Below are positions 5,091 through 11,687 of a DNA stretch of 12,271 bases, one piece after another. A program made the translations under genes and the position numbers. The stretch's first letter is position 1. Each line of letters begins with the position of its first letter. A model generated the notes under the pieces. The model saw nothing but the letters and a program-made list of their open reading frames with translations. It was not told the DNA's origin and did no database searches. The stretch comes from Frankiales bacterium. GTDB taxonomy: Bacteria; Actinomycetota; Actinomycetes; Mycobacteriales; SCTD01. The stretch lies in contig JAOPWW010000229.1 of assembly GCA_025965495.1 (NCBI GenBank), positions 1 to 12,271 of the forward strand, written 5' to 3'.

Positions 5091-6050
5091 ATGGCCGCCA
5101 AGAAGACCGAGAGGCTGCTCAACCTCGTCATCTGCCTGCTCGCGACCCGCCGCTACCTGTCGGTGCAGGAGATCCGCGAGGCCGTCCCGGGCTACACCGA
5201 GGACGGCCCCACCGAGGAGGCGTTCCGCCGGATGTTCGAGCGGGACAAGGCCGAGCTGCGCGAGCTGGGCATCCCGCTCGAGACCGGCAGCCTCACGGCG
5301 GCCTTCGACGACGAGCCGGGGTACCGGATCGCCCGCCGCGACTACGAGCTGCCCGAGCTGGTCCTCGAGCCGGACGAGGCCGCGGCGCTCGGGCTGGCGG
5401 CCCGCCTGTGGCAGTCCGCCCCGTTGGCCGGCGCCACCGGGAGCGCGCTGCTGAAGATCCGTGCGGCCGGCGTCGACGCGCCCGAGGCCAGCGGCGCGCT
5501 CGAGCCCCGGGTCGGGGCCAGCGAGCCGGCGTTCGAGCCGTGCCTGCAGGCCGTCCGGGACCGGCAGGTGGTGCGCTTCGGCTACCGGGCGATGGGGCGC
5601 ACCGCGCCCGAGGACCGCGAGGTCGAGCCCTGGGGCGTCGTGTCGTGGCGGGGCCGCTGGTACCTCGTCGGCCACGACCGGGTGCGGGGGCAGGAGCGGG
5701 TCTTCCGGCTCTCCCGCGTCGTCGGCACCGTGGCCGCCGTCGGGGAGCCGGGGGCCGTCGTCGTGCCGGACGGGGTCGACCTGCGGGCGCTCGTGGCCCG
5801 GACCGCCGCCGACGCCCCGGTCACGACCGCTCGCGTCCGGCTCCGTGCGGGCGCCGGCTGGGCGCTGCGCCGGGAGGCGACGGCCACGACGCCGGACGGC
5901 GAGGGCTGGGACGTCGTCGAGGTCGGCTACAGCGACCCCGAGCGCTTCGCCGACCGCGTCACGGGCTACGGCGCGGACGCGCTGGTGCTGTCCCCGCAGG
6001 ACGCGCGCGACGCCGTCGTGCGCCGCCTCCGTGCGCTGGTGGACGCGTGA
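5091..6050 (+). CDS. pafB: WYL-domain transcriptional regulator PafB
   Basis: PafB acts with PafC as an activator of the RecA- and LexA-independent DNA-damage response in actinobacteria; the WYL domains are thought to sense single-stranded nucleic acid. The product has 319 residues, usual for the family. An N-terminal winged helix-turn-helix covers ~4-80 (KKTERLLNLVICLLATRRYL). The WYL domain covers ~145-225 with WYL itself at 190-192 in RGRWYLVGHD and the following arginines in VFRLSRV (206, 209). A C-terminal extension domain follows to ~319. The ATG at 5091 was chosen because the family begins here and a TAGCCT -10 box 7 nt upstream predicts a leaderless mRNA; in-frame codons upstream belong to the divergent promoter. 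It overlaps pafC by four bases (GTGA). Confidence 0.95.
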   Translation: MAAKKTERLLNLVICLLATRRYLSVQEIREAVPGYTEDGPTEEAFRRMFERDKAELRELGIPLETGSLTAAFDDEPGYRIARRDYELPELVLEPDEAAALGLAARLWQSAPLAGATGSALLKIRAAGVDAPEASGALEPRVGASEPAFEPCLQAVRDRQVVRFGYRAMGRTAPEDREVEPWGVVSWRGRWYLVGHDRVRGQERVFRLSRVVGTVAAVGEPGAVVVPDGVDLRALVARTAADAPVTTARVRLRAGAGWALRREATATTPDGEGWDVVEVGYSDPERFADRVTGYGADALVLSPQDARDAVVRRLRALVDA

Positions 6051-6997
6051 GCGGGTCGCAGGCCCACCTGCCGCGGCTGCTGGCGCTGGTGCCCTACCTG
6101 CTCGCCCGTCCCGGAGCGCACGTCGCGGAGGTCGCGGAGGTCTTCGGCGTCAGCGAGAAGCGGCTGCGGGCCGACCTCGACCTGCTCTGGGTCTGCGGCC
6201 TGCCCGGCCACGGTCCGGGCGACCTCATCGACCTGGAGCTCTCGGGCGACACCGTCACCCTGTTCGAGCCGGCCGGCGTGACCCGGCCGCTGCGGCTCAC
6301 GGTCGACGAGGCGCTCGCCCTCGTCGTCGCGCTGCGTGCGCTCGCCGAGACGCCGGGCCTGGACGAGCGCGACGCCGTCGACCGGGTCCTGGCCAAGGTC
6401 GAGCGGGTCGCGGGGGCGGCTGCGCGAAGCGCCGACCGGGTGGAGGTCGCGCTGGCCGACGAGGCGGCGGTCCTGCCGGTGGTGCAGGACGCCCTGGACC
6501 GCGGCCGCCTGCTGCACCTGAGCTACCACGTGGCCGCCCGCGACGAGACGACCGAGCGCGACGTCGACCCGATGCGGCTGCTGCTCGTCGAGGGCCGCAG
6601 CTACCTGGAGGCGTGGTGCCGGCGGGCCGAGGGGGTGCGCCTGTTCCGGCTCGACCGGGTCGAGGGGGCGCAGGTCCTCGAGGCGCCTGCCGCGCCGCCG
6701 GCCGCCGCGGAGCAGCGCGACCTGTCCGAGGGGCTGTTCCAGCCCTCGCCCGAGCACACCCTCGTCACGCTCGCCCTGCGGCCCGGGGCCCACTGGGTCG
6801 CCGACTACCACCCCTGCGAGACGGTCGAGCAGGGCGAGGACGGCGAGCTCGTCGTCGGGCTGCGCACGCCGGCCACGGAGTGGGTGCGGCGCCTGGCGCT
6901 CCGGCTCGGGGCGCAGGGACGGGTCCTCGCCCCGGCCACCCTGGCGACGCAGGTCCGCGACGACGCTCGCGCGGCCCTGTCGGCGTACGGCCCGTAG
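6047..6997 (+). CDS. pafC: WYL-domain transcriptional regulator PafC
   Basis: Partner of PafB, 316 residues, with the same domain plan: helix-turn-helix at ~8-75 (FGVSEKRLRADLDLLWVCGLPG), WYL domain at ~140-215 (LHLSYHVA ... RLFRLDRV), and a C-terminal extension domain (LALRPGAHWVADYHP). The signature tripeptide is S185-Y186-L187 in GRSYLEAWCRR, so its first tryptophan is replaced by serine, while PafB keeps WYL. The GTG at 6047 overlaps the pafB TGA (GTGA, 6047-6050), so translation is coupled and the two proteins should be made in equal amounts, as expected for a heterodimer or for the natural PafBC fusions seen in some species. A short inverted repeat right after its stop may end the transcript. 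Identity is firm from sequence and from position beside pafB. Confidence 0.94.
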   Translation: MSGSQAHLPRLLALVPYLLARPGAHVAEVAEVFGVSEKRLRADLDLLWVCGLPGHGPGDLIDLELSGDTVTLFEPAGVTRPLRLTVDEALALVVALRALAETPGLDERDAVDRVLAKVERVAGAAARSADRVEVALADEAAVLPVVQDALDRGRLLHLSYHVAARDETTERDVDPMRLLLVEGRSYLEAWCRRAEGVRLFRLDRVEGAQVLEAPAAPPAAAEQRDLSEGLFQPSPEHTLVTLALRPGAHWVADYHPCETVEQGEDGELVVGLRTPATEWVRRLALRLGAQGRVLAPATLATQVRDDARAALSAYGP

Positions 6998-7014
6998 CGC
7001 CGTCTGCGCGGCGC
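6997..7014 (+). terminator. Weak hairpin after pafC
   Basis: GCGCCG (6997-7002), a 6-nt loop and CGGCGC (7009-7014) start at the last base of the pafC stop codon. The stem is short and no T-run follows, so it is only a candidate end for the pafBC transcript. Confidence 0.3.
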
Positions 7015-7048
7015 CGTAGTCCTTGCGAGCCGTTGCCGGGTGGGTGCG

Positions 7049-7077
7049 GTCAAGCAATGCGGCGGGCCTGCCGAAGG
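7049..7077 (+). promoter_or_regulatory. Candidate FliA/SigD/WhiG-type (motility sigma) promoter
   Basis: GTCAAG (7049-7054) and GCCGAAGG (7070-7077) are separated by 15 nt. This resembles the CTCAA ... GCCGAA/GCCGATA layout of FliA-family promoters in motile actinobacteria. The predicted start is near 7084, giving a leader of about 50 nt before the ATG at 7136. No TANNNT box is better placed. Assignment is by resemblance only. Confidence 0.4.
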
Positions 7078-7135
7078 TCGGAGTGTCGCCGCTCCCGGCG
7101 GCTGCGCGGCACCCAGCCCGAGAGGACCGTCGGCC

Positions 7136-7471
7136 ATGACCACGATCAAGGCGTCCTGCCCCACCTGCGGCGAGGTCGAGCTCACCCCGGCCGACGTCGC
7201 GCTCATGGTCTGCAGCCACGCCCCCCTGTCGTACTACGCCTTCCACTGCACGACGTGCAGCGAGGAGGTGCGCAAGCCCGCCGACGACCACGTCGTCTCG
7301 CTGCTGGTCAGCGGCGGCGTCCCCGCCCAGGTCTGGGACCTGCCGGCCGAGGCGCTCGAGCCGCACACCGGCCCGGTCCTCACCTACGACGACCTGCTCG
7401 ACTTCGCCCTGCAGCTCGGCACCGGCGACCTGCTCGCGGCCATCGCCAGCGAGACCGCCCCCACCGCCTGA
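7136..7471 (+). CDS. Small zinc-ribbon protein, conserved hypothetical
   Basis: An 111-residue cytoplasmic protein with two CxxC knuckles: SCPTCGEVEL with Cys8 and Cys11, and FHCTTCSEEVRKPADD with Cys38 and Cys41. Together they make a likely zinc ribbon. Cys26-Ser-His28 lies between them and could add ligands. The rest (VVSLLVSGGV, LTYDDLLDFALQLG) is helical and acidic. I recall similar proteins as conserved hypotheticals in actinobacteria but cannot give a function; zinc ribbons of this size often bind nucleic acid or other proteins. The ATG at 7136 was chosen because GAGAGGA (7120-7126) lies 9 nt upstream; an in-frame GTG at 7040 lies inside the putative promoter. It is a separate unit between pafC and the next gene, with a possible motility-sigma promoter. 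Confidence 0.8.
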   Translation: MTTIKASCPTCGEVELTPADVALMVCSHAPLSYYAFHCTTCSEEVRKPADDHVVSLLVSGGVPAQVWDLPAEALEPHTGPVLTYDDLLDFALQLGTGDLLAAIASETAPTA

Positions 7472-7484
7472 GGCTCCGCCCCTG

Positions 7485-7507
7485 CCCGCAGGTCGCTAGC
7501 CTGCGGG
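7485..7507 (+). terminator. 8-bp hairpin after the zinc-ribbon gene, overlapping the next promoter
   Basis: CCCGCAGG (7485-7492), loop TCGCTAG and CCTGCGGG (7500-7507) form a perfect 8-bp stem 13 nt after the stop codon. It could end the upstream transcript. The next gene's -10 box (7497-7502) lies in the loop and 3' arm, so the same repeat could also be an operator. Confidence 0.45.
7497..7502 (+). promoter_or_regulatory. -10 element TAGCCT for a leaderless transcript
   Basis: GCTAGCCT followed by 6 nt (GCGGGG) places the predicted transcription start on the G of the GTG at 7509. The motif and spacing match those at pafB and helY in this window. No -35 box is obvious. Confidence 0.55.
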
Positions 7508-7508
7508 G

Positions 7509-7769
7509 GTGATCTGGCTGCTGGTCGACGTCCTGCTCGCCGTCCTCGCGCTCGTGGTCCTCGCCCTGTGCGGGCTCACGCTGTGGCGAGCGGTCAAGGC
7601 GCTGACCCGGCAGGTCGGTGCGGCCGGCGAGGCCGTGACCAGCCGGACCGACGAGCTCGTCCGGCTGCAGGCGCAGGGCGCTGCCCGCGACGCCGCACCG
7701 GCCTCGCAGACCGTCCTGGCGGCGCACCGTCGACCGGCAGGCTCGGACCGCAGGTCACGCGTACGCTGA
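7509..7769 (+). CDS. Single-pass membrane protein of unknown function
   Basis: An 86-residue protein with one N-terminal transmembrane helix (~2-27, IWLLVDVLLAVLALVVLALC) and then a cytoplasmic-type amphipathic stretch of ~45 residues (ALTRQVGAAGEAVTSRTDEL), possibly coiled coil, ending in a basic tail. The plan loosely resembles TatA/TatB-like or phage-shock-like short membrane proteins, but the FG hinge and amphipathic helix of TatA are absent, so I do not call it a Tat component. The GTG at 7509 is placed by the TAGCCT -10 box 6 nt upstream, with no ribosome binding site. It lies just before tatA, and the tatA promoter candidate overlaps its stop codon. I recall similar short membrane proteins beside tatA in other actinobacteria, but this needs a search. 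Confidence 0.7.
   Translation: MIWLLVDVLLAVLALVVLALCGLTLWRAVKALTRQVGAAGEAVTSRTDELVRLQAQGAARDAAPASQTVLAAHRRPAGSDRRSRVR
7762..7767 (+). promoter_or_regulatory. Candidate -10 element for the tatA-tatC transcript
   Basis: TACGCT fits TANNNT and overlaps the stop codon of the preceding gene (7767-7769). The predicted start near 7774 leaves a leader of about 39 nt before tatA, consistent with the strong Shine-Dalgarno sequence there. No clear -35 box is seen. Confidence 0.4.
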
Positions 7770-7812
7770 CGCCCACGCGCCCCGTCTCGCGGCGCCTCGA
7801 GGAGGAAAGACC

Positions 7813-8097
7813 GTGCCAGGTACCCCCGAGCTCCTGATCATCGCCGTCGTCATCATCCTTCTCTTCGGCGCGAAGCGGCTGCCGGAGATGGCGCGCTCCC
7901 TCGGCCGCAGTGCTCGCATCCTCAAGGCCGAGACCAAGGGCCTGCACGACGACGAGCCGGTCGCGAAGGCGCTCAGCACCGACGCTGCCCCGCCCGTCGC
8001 GCGCTTCGACCCGATGACCGGCGAGCCCCTCGCACGGTTCGACCCGGTCACCGGCCGGCCGCTCGACGCCCAGCCCGGCGCGACCGACCGCCCCTAG
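7813..8097 (+). CDS. tatA: Sec-independent translocase subunit TatA
   Basis: TatA forms the pore-like part of the twin-arginine translocase that moves folded proteins across the cytoplasmic membrane. The 94-residue protein has the family plan: a short periplasmic N-end (PGTPE), a transmembrane helix (~6-18, ELLIIAVVIILLF), the FG hinge (F18-G19), then the amphipathic helix AKRLPEMARSLGRSARILKAE. The polar tail is unusual in carrying a tandem 11-residue repeat, ARFDPMTGEPL and ARFDPVTGRPL, at 63-84. The GTG at 7813 was chosen because GGAGGAAAG (7801-7809) is an excellent ribosome binding site 3-6 nt away. Its stop codon abuts the tatC start with no gap. No tatB is seen, which is normal when tatB lies elsewhere, as in mycobacteria. 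Confidence 0.95.
   Translation: MPGTPELLIIAVVIILLFGAKRLPEMARSLGRSARILKAETKGLHDDEPVAKALSTDAAPPVARFDPMTGEPLARFDPVTGRPLDAQPGATDRP
7999..8064 (+). repeat. Two tandem 33-bp units encoding ARFDPxTGxPL in the TatA tail
   Basis: Units at 7999-8031 and 8032-8064 encode ARFDPMTGEPL and ARFDPVTGRPL. They share 9 of 11 residues but differ at several silent third positions (GCG/GCA, CGC/CGG, CCC/CCG), so the copy is not recent or the peptide is conserved by selection. Confidence 0.8.
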
Positions 8098-8925
8098 GTG
8101 GCGCGAACGCCCCGTGCGCCGGGCCCCCTCTCCGACGGGAGGATGAGCCTGGTCGAGCACCTCTACGAGCTGCGGTCGCGGATGGGCAAGAGCCTGCTCG
8201 CGGTCTTCGTGTGCGTCGTCGTCGTGTTCGTGTTCTGGCAGCCGGCGTACGACCTGCTCAAGGAGCCGTACTGCAAGACGCTCCCGTCCGGGAAGTCCTG
8301 TGAGCTGTTCGCGATCGGGATCTTCGACCAGTTCAAGGTCCGGCTGAGGGTCGCCTTCCTCGGCGGCGTGCTCGTCGCCTCTCCCGTGTGGCTCTACCAG
8401 CTCGGTGCCTTCATCACACCGGCCCTGCACCGCAAGGAGCGGCGGTACGCCGCCGGCTTCCTCGGGGCCTCGCTCGTCCTGTTCGCGGTGGGCTCGACCT
8501 TCGCCTACTTCACCATCGACCGCGGGCTGGAGTTCCTGCTGTCCGTCGGCGGCGACGGCGTCAGCACGATCGTCACGGTCAAGGACTACCTGTCCTTCGT
8601 CACGCTGTGCATCCTGGCGTTCGGCTTCGCCTTCGAGTTCCCCGTCGTCGTGATGTTCCTGCACCTCGTCGGCGTCCTGAGCAGCACCGCCATGCGGGGT
8701 GCGCGACGCGGCACCATCCTGGCGATCTTCGCGGTCGCCGCGGTGATCACCCCTTCGCAGGACCCCTTCACGTTCTGCTTCATGGCGCTGCCCCTGTGCC
8801 TCATGTACGAGGGGTGCATCCTGGCCGCGCGCCTGCGGGAACGCCGCCGAGGTCGGGGCCAGGACCCCGGCCTCGAGGACCTGGACGACGACACGCCGTC
8901 GCCGCTGTCCACCTCGTCCGACTGA
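8098..8925 (+). CDS. tatC: Sec-independent translocase subunit TatC
   Basis: TatC is the six-helix receptor that recognises twin-arginine signal peptides and recruits TatA. The 275-residue product shows the family landmarks: SLVEHLYELRSRM at ~17-29 (cytoplasmic N-end), FITPALHRKERR at ~103-114 with the conserved Glu of the first cytoplasmic loop, FGFAFEFPVV at ~176-185 with the membrane Glu, and ITPSQDPFT in the last periplasmic region before the final helix. Six hydrophobic segments are visible, and the tail is basic and then acidic (LEDLDDDT). The GTG at 8098 directly follows the tatA TAG and suits translational coupling. The in-frame ATG at 8143 has GGGAGG touching it, too close to act as a ribosome binding site, and would drop part of the usual N-end. 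Confidence 0.95.
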   Translation: MARTPRAPGPLSDGRMSLVEHLYELRSRMGKSLLAVFVCVVVVFVFWQPAYDLLKEPYCKTLPSGKSCELFAIGIFDQFKVRLRVAFLGGVLVASPVWLYQLGAFITPALHRKERRYAAGFLGASLVLFAVGSTFAYFTIDRGLEFLLSVGGDGVSTIVTVKDYLSFVTLCILAFGFAFEFPVVVMFLHLVGVLSSTAMRGARRGTILAIFAVAAVITPSQDPFTFCFMALPLCLMYEGCILAARLRERRRGRGQDPGLEDLDDDTPSPLSTSSD

Positions 8926-8945
8926 GCGGACCGGCCCGGGGCACG

Positions 8946-8951
8946 TAGCGT
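8946..8951 (+). promoter_or_regulatory. -10 element TAGCGT for leaderless helY
   Basis: TAGCGT followed by 6 nt (GACGTG) puts the predicted transcription start on the GTG at 8958. It lies in the 32-nt gap after tatC. There is no Shine-Dalgarno sequence upstream of either nearby GTG, and no clear -35 box. Confidence 0.5.
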
Positions 8952-8957
8952 GACGTG

Positions 8958-11681
8958 GTGACCTCGGCTGCTGAGACGGACCCCGCGCCGACGCCGGCGG
9001 AGAGGTACGCGGCCTTCCGGCGCGGCCAGGGCGGCGCCGCTCTGACGGCGTTCGAGGCCGGGTACCCGTTCGGCCTGGACGCCTTCCAGCGGACGGCGTG
9101 CAAGGCCCTGGAGGACGGCCGAGGCGTGCTCGTCGCCGCCCCCACCGGCGCGGGCAAGACCGTCGTGGGGGAGTTCGCGGTCCACCTCGCGCTCCGCGAG
9201 GGCCGCAAGTGCTTCTACACGACGCCGATCAAGGCGCTGTCGAACCAGAAGCACAAGGACCTGGTGGAGCGCTACGGCGCCGACCAGGTCGGGCTGCTCA
9301 CCGGCGACAACAGCGTCAACGGAGACGCGCCCGTGGTCGTCATGACCACCGAGGTCCTGCGCAACATGCTCTACGCGGGCAGTGACGCCCTGCGCGGCCT
9401 GTCGCACGTCGTGATGGACGAGGTCCACTACCTCGCCGACCGGGCCCGGGGCGTCGTCTGGGATGAGGTGATCATCCACCTGCCCGACGTCGTCCGGCTG
9501 GTGTCCCTGTCGGCGACGGTGAGCAACGCCGAGGAGTTCGCCGACTGGCTCGTGACGGTCCGGGGCGACACCGAGGTCGTCGTCGAGGAGCACCGGCCGG
9601 TGCCGCTGAGCCAGCACGTCCTGGTCGGGGGACGGCTGCACGACCTGTTCGAGCCCGGCGGTGAGGGCAAGGTCAACCGCGACCTGGAGCGGATCTTCCG
9701 CGAGGAGTCCCGGTTCAGCCCCAAGGACCACCGCGGCCGGCCGCCGCGCCGCTCGGTGCCGAGCCGGGCCGACGTCGTCGAGCGCCTCGGCCGCGACGGC
9801 CTGCTCCCGACCATCACGTTCATCTTCAGCCGGGCCGGCTGCGCGGCGGCGGTGCAGCAGTGCGTCCAGTCCGGGCTGCGCCTCAACACCCCCGAGGAGC
9901 GCGAGCGGGTCCGCCTCCACGTTGAGGAGCGCACCAAGGACCTGCCCGACGACGACCTGCGGGTGCTCGGCTACTGGGAGTGGCTCGACGCGCTCGAGCG
10001 CGGGGTCGCGGCCCACCACGCCGGGATGCTCCCGACCTTCAAGGAGGTCGTCGAGGAGCTGTTCACGATGGGGCTGGTGAAGGCGGTCTTCGCCACCGAG
10101 ACGCTGGCGCTGGGCATCAACATGCCGGCCCGCAGCGTCGTGCTCGAGAAGCTCGTGAAGTGGAACGGCGAGACCCACGCCGACCTCCAACCGGGCGAGT
10201 ACACGCAGCTCACCGGCCGGGCCGGGCGCCGCGGGATCGACGTCGAGGGCCACGCCGTCGTCCTGTGGCAGCCGGGGTTCGACCCCCGCCAGCTGGCCGG
10301 CCTCGCCAGCACCCGCACGTACCCGCTGCGCAGCAGCTTCCGGCCCAGCTACAACATGGCCGTCAACCTCGTCGGTGCGGTCGGGCGCGAGCAGGCCCGG
10401 GCGCTGCTGGAGAGCTCGTTCGCCCAGTTCCAGGCGGACAAGAGCGTGGTGGGGCTCGCCCGCCAGGTCGCCCGCAACCTCGAGGCCCTCGAGGGCTACC
10501 GCGAGGCGATGACCTGCCACCTCGGCGACGCCGTCGACTACGCCCGGCTGCGCAAGGCGGTCAAGGACCGCGAGACCGAGCTGTCCCGCCAGGGCGCGTC
10601 CCAGCGCCGGGCCGCCGCGGCCGAGTCCCTGGAGCGGCTCAAGCCCGGCGACGTCGTCCGGGTGCCGCAGGGGCGGCGCAGCGGGCTCGCCGTCGTCGTC
10701 GACCCCGGCGTCGGGGTGGGGGAGTCGCACCCCCTGGTCGTCACCGAGGACCGCTGGAGCGGGCGGCTCAGTTCGGCCGACTTCCCCGGACCGGTCGAGC
10801 CGGTCGGCCGGGTCCGCCTCCCGCGGGACTTCAACGCCCGCTCCCCCCAAGCCCGGCGCGACGTCGCGTCTTCCATCCGGGCGCTGGGCATCGACGGTCC
10901 CGGCAAGCCGGAGAAGCGCCGCTCGTCGGCCGCCGACGACGAGAAGCTCCTGTCCCTGCGGGCCGCCCTGCGCCGTCACCCCGTCCACGGCTGCGACGAC
11001 CGCGAGACGCACCTGCGCTGGGGCGAGCGCTGGACCCGGCTGCGCGCCGAGACCGACCAGCTCGAACGGCGGGTCACCGGCAAGACCAGCTCCATCGCCC
11101 GCACCTTCGACAAGGTCTGCGCCCTGCTCGACACCCTCGGCTACCTCGACGGCGACGAGGTCACCGACGCCGGCCGCTCCTTGGCCCGCGTCTACAGCGA
11201 GGTCGACCTGCTGGTCGTCGAGGCCGTGCGCAGCGGCGCCTGGGACGGGCTGTCCGCCGCGGAGCTCGCCGCCGTGGTGAGCACCCTGGTCTACGAGAGC
11301 CGGCGCACCGACGAGGGCTCGCCCCGGGTCCCGGGCGGCGCCGTCCAGGCCGCCGTCGAGGACCTGTTCGGCACGTGGCAGCGACTGTCGCAGGTCGAGG
11401 CCGACGCCGGCCTGGCGTTCCTGCGCGAGCCCGACCCGGGCTTCGCCTGGGCCGCGTGGCGCTGGGCCGGGGGCGCCCGCCTCGAGCACGTCCTCGACGA
11501 CGGGTCCGACGGCGGCGAGCTGACGGCCGGCGACTTCGTGCGCTGGTGCAAGCAGCTCGTCGACCTGCTGGGACAGGTCGCGGACGTCGCGGCGACCGAG
11601 CGCCCGGCGCTGCGCAAGACCTGCCGCGAGGCGATCGAGGGTGTGCGGCGCGGCGTGGTGGCCTACAGCTCCGTGGCCTGA
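8958..11681 (+). CDS. helY: Ski2/Mtr4-like DEAD/DEAH-box helicase HelY
   Basis: A 907-residue superfamily 2 helicase of the Ski2-like group, matching M. tuberculosis HelY (Rv2092c) in size and position. Motifs in order: QxxA-type entry FGLDAFQRTA (~39-48), Walker A APTGAGKT (~61-68), Ia TTPIKALSNQ (~88-97), motif II DEVHYL (~154-159), motif III SATVSN (~185-190), AHHAGMLP (~352-359), GINMPAR (~386-392) and motif VI QLTGRAGRRG (~417-426). The C-terminal ~180 residues (DLLVVEAVRSGAWDGLSAAELAAVVS) form the DSHCT helical domain typical of Ski2/Mtr4 proteins. These enzymes unwind RNA for decay, though the bacterial role is not settled. Two adjacent GTG codons exist (8955, 8958); 8958 was chosen because the -10 box predicts +1 there. 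Its stop is 6 nt from the convergent exonuclease stop. Confidence 0.96.
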   Translation: MTSAAETDPAPTPAERYAAFRRGQGGAALTAFEAGYPFGLDAFQRTACKALEDGRGVLVAAPTGAGKTVVGEFAVHLALREGRKCFYTTPIKALSNQKHKDLVERYGADQVGLLTGDNSVNGDAPVVVMTTEVLRNMLYAGSDALRGLSHVVMDEVHYLADRARGVVWDEVIIHLPDVVRLVSLSATVSNAEEFADWLVTVRGDTEVVVEEHRPVPLSQHVLVGGRLHDLFEPGGEGKVNRDLERIFREESRFSPKDHRGRPPRRSVPSRADVVERLGRDGLLPTITFIFSRAGCAAAVQQCVQSGLRLNTPEERERVRLHVEERTKDLPDDDLRVLGYWEWLDALERGVAAHHAGMLPTFKEVVEELFTMGLVKAVFATETLALGINMPARSVVLEKLVKWNGETHADLQPGEYTQLTGRAGRRGIDVEGHAVVLWQPGFDPRQLAGLASTRTYPLRSSFRPSYNMAVNLVGAVGREQARALLESSFAQFQADKSVVGLARQVARNLEALEGYREAMTCHLGDAVDYARLRKAVKDRETELSRQGASQRRAAAAESLERLKPGDVVRVPQGRRSGLAVVVDPGVGVGESHPLVVTEDRWSGRLSSADFPGPVEPVGRVRLPRDFNARSPQARRDVASSIRALGIDGPGKPEKRRSSAADDEKLLSLRAALRRHPVHGCDDRETHLRWGERWTRLRAETDQLERRVTGKTSSIARTFDKVCALLDTLGYLDGDEVTDAGRSLARVYSEVDLLVVEAVRSGAWDGLSAAELAAVVSTLVYESRRTDEGSPRVPGGAVQAAVEDLFGTWQRLSQVEADAGLAFLREPDPGFAWAAWRWAGGARLEHVLDDGSDGGELTAGDFVRWCKQLVDLLGQVADVAATERPALRKTCREAIEGVRRGVVAYSSVA

Positions 11682-11687
11682 GCCGTC

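Noticed and set aside
3507..5675. 722-codon open frame on the - strand across the cyclase and pafB
   Set aside because: It runs out of frame through the real cyclase and antisense to pafB, and is rich in Arg, Pro and Ala without a recognisable domain.
5966..7366. 466-codon - strand frame opposite pafC
   Set aside because: Shadow of pafC and the zinc-ribbon gene, both firmly supported on the + strand.
7509..7769. Single-pass membrane protein as a second TatA or TatB
   Set aside because: It has one helix and a polar tail but lacks the Glu/FG hinge and amphipathic helix that define TatA/TatB.
8586..11489. 967-codon open frame on the - strand opposite helY
   Set aside because: helY has all helicase motifs in the sense frame. 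The antisense frame is open only because GC-rich codons rarely give stops in that phase; its protein is a low-complexity run of Gly, Ala, Arg and Asp without motifs.
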